Below, one piece after another: positions 18,293 through 29,100 of a stretch of 37,601 bases of DNA. The notes below the pieces were generated by a model that made no database searches, was not told the origin of the DNA, and saw only the letters and a list, made by a program, of their open reading frames with translations. The stretch lies in assembly GCA_026419775.2 (NCBI GenBank), contig JAOPGA020000330.1, positions 1 to 37,601 of the forward strand. The letters run 5' to 3'. Position 1 is the first letter of the stretch; every line of letters starts with the position of its first letter. Source of the DNA: Acrasis kona (taxonomy: Eukaryota; Heterolobosea; Eutetramitea; Acrasida; Acrasidae). The position numbers and the translations under genes are program-made.

Positions 18293-21200
18293 TTATATCT
18301 CGTCACTAACGGCATCTGCTGATATCATCTTACTCTTTCTTTGTGTTTGATTATTACTAGACCCTCCATACTTGACGAGATAATTTTTTAGGCTTCTTAA
18401 TTCGGTTGTCAGACGATCGTTCAATTCACTCAAAGTATTATTCTTCTGCGTAATAGATTCCATTTCTTTGTGGTCCTCATCTGACCGATGTTTGAGCTCT
18501 CTTAATTTCTTCTTCAAATCAGCAGCCGTCTGCTTGTAATAAGAGTTCTCCTTGTCTAGCGACTGTATCTTATCATCTCTTTGTTTTAATGATGCGTTTG
18601 ATGCAATCGAGATTGTAGAAGAGGTCGATGATGTGACATCCGTCTCTTGTGTGTTTTTTTCCAGCAACGACCTTATTTTGATCTCACTTTCTTTTTCTTG
18701 TTTTGTCAACCTCCTCTCGTAAACCGCCTGTGTTAAGATGTTGTTCTTCTTTAAATTTTCAATAATCTTGTCTCTCTCCTTGAGGAACAAATCCATTTCC
18801 AATAACTTTTGTTCCTTCTTTTTCTCTGTCTCTTTAAGCTCTACCACCTTTTCAAAATATTTGCTCAACATAGTTTTGGCTTCATTTAGATCATGAATTT
18901 CAGTTAAAAGGTTTGATTTTAGTTTTCTATCTAATGCCACCATACTCTGATTCAGTCGGTCCTTATCCGATTGCGAATGTGACGAATGATTGACAGACTT
19001 GGCATCATTGTTTCGATCGACATCAATCATTGTGCCATCATCGTCTACCGTGGTACCCAATTCTCTTTGAGCTTGAGCAATGGCTTCATTTTTGTATTCA
19101 ATTTCCGCATCTAGGATATCAGCTCTTTCGTCAATCTCTCTTAGAGCCTGTTCCTCCTCCTGCTGCTGGTCTTTGATCTTCTTTTCTCTAATATTCCTTT
19201 GAACCAAAGCTTTCTCCATTTTTGATCTCAGTTCTACCAGTTTTGTCTCAGCCTCTACATTTGAACCGGCAGCTTCTGAGAACGCCATCTCTACTTCCTT
19301 CATTTGTTTTTGTAGAGAGTCTATTTGAGCATTGAGACCGCTCATAGCCTGTACATGTAGTTGACCGTGTCTGTTCTTCCTGCTCTCCAACTCTTGTTTG
19401 GTATGAATCATAGACTCCTTTTCCATCATGATGCTCTCTCTTCTTGATAATTCCTTCTCTAATAATTCCATGGATTCTTTTTTCTTGACGTATTCATCAA
19501 TCTCACGATCTAGCCACTGCTTTTGTCTGTCAATTTCAGATTTCACGGCTGATGAGTTGATGAAGGAACTAGAAAGAGAATTGGAATTATCATTATTCTT
19601 TCGTTGTTCATGTCTTAGCTGAGATTGGGCTCTTTGTACCTCTTCTGCCTTCTTTCTAAGTATACCTCGCTGTCGTTGATTTTCGGCTTCCAAATCTCTT
19701 ATACGCCTTAAATTCACATCAGCGTCCTTCTTCAGAGTCTGAATTTGTTTATCTCTATTCAAGTCCCTCTCTGCATTTTTGTCCGTTTCATCCTTGATTT
19801 TTTTACGAAGGTAATCTGCTCTTGATCTCATTTTCACAATTTCTTGTTCCAAATCCATCACTCTTCTATCGCTTTGGTATTTGAGTTTGATCAATTTTTG
19901 AGAATCAATTTGCTTCTTTTTTAGATCCGCTAACTGTATATTTTTCTTCTTGATTTCACTTTCATATTCAGCTCTTAATCTCATCTTCTCCTTTTCTTTG
20001 TTGTTCTTGATCCATATCTGCTACTTCAATAGCTTTCATTGCACGATCCAACTCTTGATGGGCATTCTTCATCTCGTTCTCCATCTCCAAAATACGATGC
20101 TCGTACTGTTCCTTGATGACCTGTGATTCCCTCTCGCTCTTCACTAGGTCTCGAATCAATTCCTCTTTGAGCCTGATCATGATGGTGAGGTCTGATAAAC
20201 TCTTTTCCATCTTTTTCTGTTCCTTGATAAATGTCTTGTGTTGCTCCACTACGCTCGCTTCCATTCTAATCTTTTCTTGTTCGATATCCTTCTTCTCATT
20301 TGTGATTCTAATTTTTTCGCTTTCAAGCTTTTTGATATCTTCTTCCAGATTGGATAGCTCTTCTTGGCTATTACTCTGAGAAGAGTTTACCAGCCTTGGG
20401 GATGGTTCAGAATCGAATTGAAGAGATGAAGACACTTCTTGTTTATTAAAGACTTGATCGGTAGATAACTGATTATGGTTAGCGGCATTTTCTATCGCTT
20501 GTTGTCCGCTATTCATCACATCCTTGAGGTTTACCAATGTATCGGACGATAAGGTTCCCTTATCAATATTCTCTTGAATGAACTTCTCGAGGGTGTTGTA
20601 GCATTTTGTTTCAAAATCAAGTTTCTTTCGAAGATTCAAGTTTGTCTTCTTCAATACCCAATTGCTCTTCGACATTTTACGTAATTCCATTTGTTTGTCT
20701 GAAAAGATTTTTTCGTCTCTAGCCAAATCCTCCTTGTGGTCTTTTATATGTCCCTCCAGGGTGCTTACCAAGATTTCTAATTCCAATACTCTACTGTCAT
20801 TGTTTGGTTTCTTGTCCTTGATTTGAATTGATGGTGTGTGTCTACCTATCGCTGATTCCAGTGAAACGGAATTTAGTTTTAATGAATCTGCACTAGAAAC
20901 ACTTTCCAGCCAAGCAGATATCCCTCTCACTACATTTTTGTGTTCTTCAACTAATAATTTTCCTTCGAGATTCTTCATTTTTTCAATAGATTGTCTTGCC
21001 TGACTACAAATATCGCTTAATTTCTGGAATATTTTATCCCTCTCTGATCGAAGTCCAAATGCAGTTTCTGATAATGCCGATATCGACTCGCCAGCCTTTT
21101 CAAGATCCTCTTTCATACGATCAACTTCATCCATAGAAGCAATCCTGAGATTCAAGCTAGCTGTACTGGAGCTCGATGGTCTATAAGATTGGAGCTCCAA

Positions 21201-22433
21201 TTGTAATTGCTGAATTTGTGTCTTTAACTCTACAACCTGAGCTGAATGAGCATCTCTATTTACTATCGGTTTGTTCTTGATGTTGCGCGCTCTGTTTGCA
21301 TATTTAAGGGTGTTGAGAGTTTCCTCGAAACTGTTATCTGCAGGACTAACGCACGCTATCATGATTGTTCTACTATTACCACCTAGTGAATCCTGCAATA
21401 ACCTAGTGAGCTTGCTGTCTCGATATGGAACGTGTCCAATCTCTTTTCGTCTTTTGTCATCACCTAGGGCGCTAATTACGTTTCCAAGTGCAAGCAGACC
21501 ACAGTTAATTTGGACTGCTTCTTTAAAACGAATGCCCTCAGCGCCGGTTCTTTTTGTTCTTTCACTGCCGGCAAGATCCACTAGATGGAACTTTGCAGTT
21601 ACACTTTCTGTATCTTGACTATTTGATCCGTTTGAAGAAGGTTTCGATGTTCGTTGTTCAAGTATGATTGTAAATATTGAGTGCGACCTGCTACTAAACT
21701 CGTTCATGTTCGTACTTCCAACTGATCTCGATATCGATCCGTTCTCCAAAGCTTTCATCATATCCTCCCTACAGGTAACGACTTCCTCTTTGATTCCAAC
21801 TATTATTATTCCCCTAACGTCATCTTCTCGAACCATCAAAGATTTTGAAGGTGTGCTAGGGCTCAGCAAGTCTTTTATATTTTCGTTGTAAATCTCTAAA
21901 AATGAAACTTTGACAGAGAATTCTGTTGGGCCGTCACGTGACTCTATTCTGTCGAATAAGTCATTTACCACTCTCGGTATAACACCAAGTTCTTCATCTA
22001 CAGCGTCCAAACTATTATTTGCAGTCCCCATAGTGTGCGTCTTTCCTGATCCCTTATTTGATTAGAAGAAAACAAAAAATGGTTAACTAACAGTTTGACC
22101 ATATGCAAAAATAGTAGCGTTGTATCCTTGAAACAGACCATCCACTAACGATTTAACAGACTTGATATAGATATCTTCCTAAAATTTGATTAATCGAATG
22201 GGAATTCTATTCACATACTTGGGCAGATGTTTGAGAAAAAACGTAATCGTATCTGAATGTCTTCGATTTTCCAACCACTACTTGGTCTGTTGCATGATCT
22301 ACTTCTACACATTCTCGGCATTTCTCAAGCTGCTCTTTTAGCAATAAAGGTCTAACCTATTATATTATGTAAACAACAAACACATAATTTAAATTACCCT
22401 AACTGCAACACGAACGCTTGTTTCGCCTTCCAT
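18293..22433 (-). CDS. Kinesin-4 family motor (KIF27/KIF7-like), 5 exons
   Basis: Exons on the minus strand: 22398-22433, 22219-22356, 22092-22178, 20025-22052 and 18293-19984, with introns of 41, 40, 39 and (proposed) 40 nt; about 1326 residues. The motor starts [16 protein letters not shown], has [13 protein letters not shown], the P-loop GQTGSGKTHT (split by intron 3), switch I NEFSSRSH, switch II DLAGSER and the neck-proximal [12 protein letters not shown]. The start and motor sequence fit the kinesin-4 class. The ~1000-residue remainder is coiled coil with no WD40 repeats (unlike KIF21) and no Cys-rich tail (unlike KIF4), as in KIF7/KIF27. The last junction is uncertain: two long frames overlap there, and either a purine-rich 40-nt intron (19985-20024) or a one-base error explains it. 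Confidence 0.88.
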
Positions 22434-22761
22434 ATGATGCGATGAAAACGGTTAGCGCCAAAAAATTTCTAAGGTTGAGTACAGGACATCAAAATTGACA
22501 TGGACTTTACGAATAACGTTATTTTTTAGAGTATAGATAGACACAACATGAATTCTTCATTATTATTTTTGTGTAGGTATCCCAACCACCATAATTATCT
22601 AATAAGTAAGTAGGAAGGGCATCAGATTAGGTGTTGTTATTTTAATATTATCCTCGCAGTTACTACCATTTCCATTCAGAAGCCTTTCACTATAAACGTT
22701 AATTTGTAAGTGTTAATTGAATTTCCGCCAAACCAGTAGATTTGTGTAGCTGTTAGTAACA
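22434..22761. promoter_or_regulatory. Bidirectional kinesin/SF-assemblin promoter with two E2F-like sites
   Basis: 328 bp separate the kinesin-4 ATG (minus) and the SF-assemblin ATG (plus). GCGCCAAA at 22455-22462 (TTTGGCGC on the minus strand) lies 22 nt before the kinesin ATG. CCGCCAAA at 22725-22732 (TTTGGCGG) lies 30 nt before the SF-assemblin ATG. Both match TTTSGCGS exactly. The rest is AT-rich with no coding signal. Confidence 0.5.
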
Positions 22762-24303
22762 ATGATTGGTACAAGGGAACCTCAATCTCCCTTCATACGA
22801 CCATTAACCTCACGGCTAAAACTTGATGATAATGCTTCTAATTCGAATAGTTCAAACACGCTACCATCCCCCACCTATAAAGCGTATCCTCCAAGCACTA
22901 CTTTTAACAGTAATGATTCTAATATTAAAAATACAAAGTTTTCTACTCTTTCAACAAATGATGTTCAGCTACTCAGGAATGGGAGTCCTAAAACTCTCGC
23001 GAGCCTTAATATGAACTTTACTCTCGGTTCGACGGATAGAGATAAGAGAAAAATATTTGGGTCAACAGATTTAACAAATAGCAACTTTATAAAAACAACA
23101 TCACCAGACAGACTTCTAATTAGTTCTGCTAATGGTGCAAGAAGTTCATATATCGAAGAAAGTGATGATGACGAGTCACTACCCAAAGCGAGGATGAAGT
23201 TTGTTGAGCTTGGAAATAAAATTACAGACATTGACATGGAAATACAGCAACAATCTAAAGTTAGAAGGAAGAAGATGCAGCATGTCGAAAACCTATCAAT
23301 TAAAATCGAAACATTGTTTTCAAATGTTAATACAATCATGTCGCAGCTAGAGATGCAAAATGACAGAACAAACAAACTAGAAACACGTACAGTACCAATT
23401 TATCTATTTTTCTAAATTATAATAGAAATTCTTCAGGAGAAAACAACGAGGGAGCTTACTGAAAAAGGATTGCTATCAGCTCTTGACGAGAGATATCACT
23501 CCTCTATCAACAAAGTGGAGCAAGAGAGACACGGTAGAGAAGTAGAATGTGAATCACTTCGAAAACGAATAAAGAATCAAGAGGACTTAGGAAGTTCACT
23601 TAATGCTCAAGTATCTGAGTGTCACAACAGTCAACAAGAAATGTCCTCAACAATTGAAAAATTAACGTACGCCGTTCAACAGCTTCAAAATCAAGTTTCC
23701 CAAAATCGAAAGGACTCTGAGGATAACTTCCTTCAAACAAAGCAATTATGCCATAGTCAATTTAACGAGCTTAGACAGATGCTACATAATGAAACTATTC
23801 AGAGAGAAAGAAGCTCGGAGCAGGGATCAACTTTGGTTCAAGGTCAAATAAGGGGTGTTCTAGAAGAGTTCAACAAAGAGCAAGTCACAAGAGAGCACGG
23901 AATAAAAATGGCATCAGCCCCACTATGGGATCAAGTTGACAAATTAACAAAAGCTTTAGAAAATGAAAAGATGACAAGAGCGGATTCTGTGAGCAAATCA
24001 CTACAGACCAATTCAGAGGCACTACAATTGACAAAGGACGAAATGAAAAGGCAATTTACAAGATTTGAGCAGACACTACAAAAAAGTGATAAAGGTCATG
24101 GCGATCGTCATTTCAATCTCTCGATGACTTTGGAAAGAGAATCTGAAGAAAGAAGAAAGCTACAATTGATGGTCACTAATGAACTTCAATTGATGGAAGA
24201 GAAGAGGCAAGAAGGCGAGTCACAAGTGCTTAAACTTATTGCATCTACAATGTCACGGCTTAAAAATGGAATGGAGACAGAATTACACCCATCTATTGGT
24301 TAG
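22762..24303 (+). CDS. SF-assemblin/beta-giardin family filament protein, 2 exons
   Basis: Exons 22762-23386 and 23426-24303 around a 39-nt intron; 500 residues, stop TAG. Residues 1-~150 are Ser/Asn/Thr-rich with SP sites, a head domain typical of the family though longer than usual. From ~150 to the end is an almost continuous coiled coil (ALDERYHSSINKVEQERHGR; later LERESEERRKLQLMVTNELQ), the classic SF-assemblin pattern. These proteins form striated 2-nm filaments of flagellar roots in algae, microribbons in Giardia and the apicomplexan daughter-cell fibre. It shares its promoter region with the kinesin-4 gene. AATAAA is at 24311-24316, and the convergent MetRS gene ends 23 nt away. Confidence 0.85.
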
Positions 24304-24326
24304 TATTATAAATAAAAGGCGCAATG

Positions 24327-26092
24327 TTAACCACTAAAGCTCTTATTTTTATTGACAACCTTGGACTTTTCGAACAAAATTGGAGATTGGTTTTGCACAA
24401 CAGGTGCATCATATCCATTCGACCCAAAGCCAATCTTGTCAAAGCTCCATGTGCTTTCATCCACGTTCAAGTGCTTCAGAAGCTTTTCAGACTCAAATGG
24501 TAGGACCGGTCGTAGTGCCACTCCACACACACGAAGGGATTCATACACCATAAATTTAAGCATTTCAAGTTTACGGTGTTGATTTTCATCCTTAACAAGC
24601 AACCATGGCTGCATCATATTAACAAGGTGATTACATCTGAAGGCAACACGAACAACACATTCAATAGCGGATCTAAAATCACCATTCTGCTCAACATGGA
24701 AAGCATAATCAGTGCGCAGGGAATTGATCTGCCCAATCAAATCCTTACACCCATCCTTCTCTTCTTGATTTAAATCTTCAAGATGATTAAAATGGAGTGG
24801 AGATGGATTAGGATGAACTTTTATTGAGAAAACTCGTGTCAAAAGATTACCGATATTATCGGCCAACTCATTTATTCTCATGTTTAATTGTTTAATCATA
24901 AAATCAGAGTCCTGTGAAATGTTCGCATTCCTCAATAAAAAGTATTTAAAGTAACGCGAGGCCACCTCATCACTCACACTCAAAGTATCTTTTACAAGAG
25001 TTTTCGCCTGGTATGGATCCAAAACATTTCCGAGTGATTTGCTCATCTTGACTCCGTCTACTAACCAATGAGAATGAACAAGCAATTGTTTAGGAAGTTC
25101 CAGTCCAAGAGCCATTAACAAAGCGGGCCAATAGATGGAGTGAAACTAAAATGTTAAAAGAGTAATTAAAAGAAGAAACGAACCTTTAAAATGTCCTTTC
25201 CCAGCACTTGAACCGTGGGTGCAGTCCATGTCCATTCTACATCACTTGTGAATGTTTTGGAAACTGTGAGATAGTTGCAGAGAGCATCTAGCCACACGTA
25301 AATGGTTTGAGATGGGTCATCTGGTGCTGGAATTCCCCATCGAACACGATCGCGTCTTCGCGAGACTGATAGATCCAATTCAAGGTTTGGATCTGGATTG
25401 TTACACATGTTTCTTAACATGATGACCGCTTCATTGTAACGTTCCTCTGGTATGATGACTTTAGGATTAGATTCATAATAAGCTAGCAACTTGTGCTTGT
25501 ATTTGCTTAATTTGAACCTAAATGTCTTTTCTGATAACCATTCACATTTGTGACCAGATGTTGGACTGCGAACGGTGCCATCTTCGTCTTTAATGACCTG
25601 ATCAGGGAGAATGAAAGACTCATCACTTGTGCAGTACCATCCCTCATAGCTTCCTTCATACAAGTCCCCTGACTGTCTTAACTTGCTCCATACTTTTTCG
25701 ACGACTTGTACGTGGCGTGGTTCTGTCGTACGAATGTAGTCGGTGTATTGAATATCAAAAGCGTCAAAAGCATCCTTAAAAGTTTTGGAAATGTTGTTGC
25801 AAAATTCTAGTGTTGATACTCCCGCAAGTTGGGCAGACTGATCCACCTTTGCTCCGTGCTCATCGGTGCCTGTTGAAAAAGTAACAGGAGATCTACCATT
25901 CTTCATTGAATGATACTTGGCGAGGGCATCCGTGAGGACCGCGCTATAAATGTGACCCAAGTGAGGAGACCCATTCACATAAAAAATAGGTGTTGTGACG
26001 AAATGTTGCTTCTGGTTGTGAAAATAACTTTTAGAAAACCGCCTTATCAATGTACCACCATTCACTCGAAACGCTAGTTTACCGAATTGCAT
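24327..26092 (-). CDS. MARS2: Mitochondrial methionyl-tRNA synthetase, 2 exons
   Basis: Exons 25184-26092 and 24327-25145 (minus strand) around a 38-nt intron; 575 residues. It charges tRNA-Met with methionine. The N-terminal ~24 residues are basic with few acidic residues (KLAFRVNGGTLIRRFSKSYF), a mitochondrial presequence. The class I signature is HLGH at 44-47 and KMSKS at 336-340 (DGVKMSKSLGN). WYCTSDESFI and the connecting region are of bacterial type, and there is no C-terminal tRNA-binding extension. Only 54 nt separate its ATG from the end of the co-directional 1900-residue gene, so its promoter must lie in that gap or in the upstream gene's 3' end. Confidence 0.92.
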
Positions 26093-26146
26093 TTTTGTAA
26101 ACAACAAAAGAAAGCGTGATTGTGTTCAAAATATTTATTATTAACA

Positions 26147-29100
26147 TTAAATTAATTCGTTTGGAGTACCTTGGATCTCCTCCGGTGTACTTGGTGTTAT
26201 TACAATCTGAGGAGGCGTTTCTCCATCCTCTTCATCATCGTCGTCATCATGATTATAATGATGAGACAAACTGGTAGAGAGCTCTTCTAAATACAAATCA
26301 TCATGTCTCTCGAAATCAGATCCATGGTCATAATAACCATCAATCGTAGAATGAGATGACGACCTCTCGTTCATGCGGAAACTATTTTCAGACATTGACC
26401 TGCTCAAATGATAATGAGGATGATGACGATAACCATAATCATGTTGAGCCACCGTAGTAATGGTTGGATTAATAACGCGAGGGCGACTCGACGAGCGTTG
26501 TGGAGAAGTAGTACGACCAGAAGCAATCGTACAAGTCTGACCAATATTAAGAACGCTACTAAGTGCAGACGGAGAAGTAGCGGAAGCAGCAAAACTAGAA
26601 GAAGCAGCACCATCCACTCCTCTAGTAGCTTCTACATTCGAAGAATTCATCAAACTAGAATCCAAATGCAACAATGGCCTGCGCTCCGTAAAAGTAAATG
26701 GAGCGGTTGGTTTATGCATGGACTTGTGTTTATACACTTGAAACGTCCTGCTCTCGTGCCTCTGTAAATGATCAATGGTCTTATCTTTATTTTCTAATTG
26801 TTTACGATGCCTCTCGATTTCAGCATTTTTCAAATTTTCATGATTTTTGAATTTCTTCTCAACGTACTTCTTCTCTCCCTGTAACCTAGCATTCTCCTTG
26901 TTCAATAGCTCGTTGGCATGTTCTCTATCGTTCACACATCTCTCCAATCTCATTCTTTCCGATTCCAACATTTCAGAAGTGCTCCTCAAACCAAGTATGG
27001 TATCATCCATGCTCATGATTCTCCTGTTCAAATCCTCGTTGATTGTTCTAATGTTTGAAATTTCCAAAATTTCTTGTTTTAATTTTTCAATTTCTCTCTT
27101 GTACTCTACAATTTGGACCTCCAAGGGACCCACTGCCGTCAAATATCTCTTCTTCTCGTCCATGAGTGATTTGGCGAGTTCTACGTTTCTATTTTTTAAT
27201 TCGCTTACTTGATCCTTGAATCGAACCAGCGACACTACCATTTTTTGTTCACCATGAGAAGAAGATGACGACTTATTGGGTCTGGCCGTCCTTGTTATTT
27301 CGATGGCATTCGTACCATTACTATTGCTCATATCGGTCATGATGAGATCCAATTCCATTTCGTATTGACGAATGGTCGTTTCGCATGATTTGATTTGAGC
27401 GTTTAAATTTTGATTAGCGATGAGGAACTGATTGAGCTGTGATTTGTAATCCGTTTGAATTTTGATTCGATCGGCATCTAATTCACTAATCTTTTTATCC
27501 TTCTTGGACACATTTGTTTGTAAAGTGCCCAATTGTTTTTTCAATTGATTCATTTCCAATTCGTACTTTTTGATCAATGCACTTAATTTTTTATTCTCCA
27601 TTTCCAACGTCTTGATCGTCTCTAATGATTGATCGGAATCATCAAACATTACATTTGATTTTATAAATTGATTCTTTTCTTCTTTTTGATTTGATAATTC
27701 TAATTGAATGGATTTGATCAATTCATTTTTTTGTTGAATCAAATCTTGTAAATTTGTAATTTGATTCAAATGTTGTTGTGATTCCAATCGAATCGCTTGT
27801 TCGGAATCGTTCTTGTGTCGATTCAATAATCGATCCTTATCCTTGATGATTTGATCCAGCGAATTACATTTGGTCCTTGTTAATTCCAACTCTGCTTGCA
27901 TCACTTTACTTTGAGATTGTAATTCTTGGAATGAATCTTTTAGATTTGATAAATGAGATTGATTTTCCTTCTTGATTGAATTGTTTAATTGTTTCAATTT
28001 GGACCCATTTGATTGCTCTAATTTTAATTCGCGAGTACAAGTCGATAATTGATTCGATAAATCTTGAATTTGATTCGACGATTGATCCAATTGGAGTTGA
28101 ATGGTTTGATTTTGAATTTTAAATGATTCCAATTGGGTGGTTAATTCCAATTCGTGTTTCTTATGAGAATTGATTTGTGATTCGTGGATTGATTTTAACG
28201 ATTGCAATTCTTCATCTTTTGATAATTTGTTAATCATGTTCAAGTGATTGGCATCCTTTAATTGCATTGCATTTTGTAATTCTTCCAATTGGGATTCCAA
28301 ATTTAATTTGGTTTGATTCCACTTGAATGCATTCTCCTTGAGCGAGTATTGTTCTTGAAGTAGGGATTGATTCTTTTGTTGCCACTGATTGATCGATTCT
28401 TCCAAATGTTGAATTTGTAATAATTGATGGGATTGATTGGATTCCAAATCATTTTGAATTGTTTTTAATGATTGATGAGCCCTGTTGATTTTATCCAATT
28501 CATCTCTCAGTTGTTTCTTTTCTTGAATTAACTTTTCTAATTGTGCGGTTGATTCTTGTTTGATGTGATTCAAATCATTTTCCAAATCATGAATTTGAGT
28601 GGATTGCATTTGATTGGATTTGATTTGCTCAGATTCAATTCTCTTGTGATTGGCAATTGTTTTTGTGAGCAATGTGATTTGATTGAGCAATTGATTTGTT
28701 TCTGATGAATCATTATTTTGTGCCACTAGATTAGATTGTAATGATTCAATTCGTAATGATAATTCATTTTCATTCTTGGTCGAAATTTCTAATTGTTTTG
28801 TTAATGTGCTGATTTGATTTTGAAGTGAATTGGTTAATGTGTTGTGATGATCGTTTAGTGATTGTATTTCATTTTTGGATTGATCAATCAAATCATTTAA
28901 TTTTGATTGTAATTGATTTTTTTCATCATCATGATCGGTTGGATGTGCTACAATTCTCTTTTCCAATTCTTGATTCAAATGAATGATTTGTTTTTTTAAT
29001 TCAATCACATGTTCGTCATCACCTTCATGATGATGATTCAATTCGCTTAATTGTTTTTTCAGTTGATTACATGTGTTGATTTGATTTGTTAATTTTACAT

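Noticed and set aside
26404-26767. Leu-rich and Arg/Ser-rich frames on both strands
   Set aside because: They are shadows of the Ser/Ala-rich C-terminal coding region of the 1900-residue protein.
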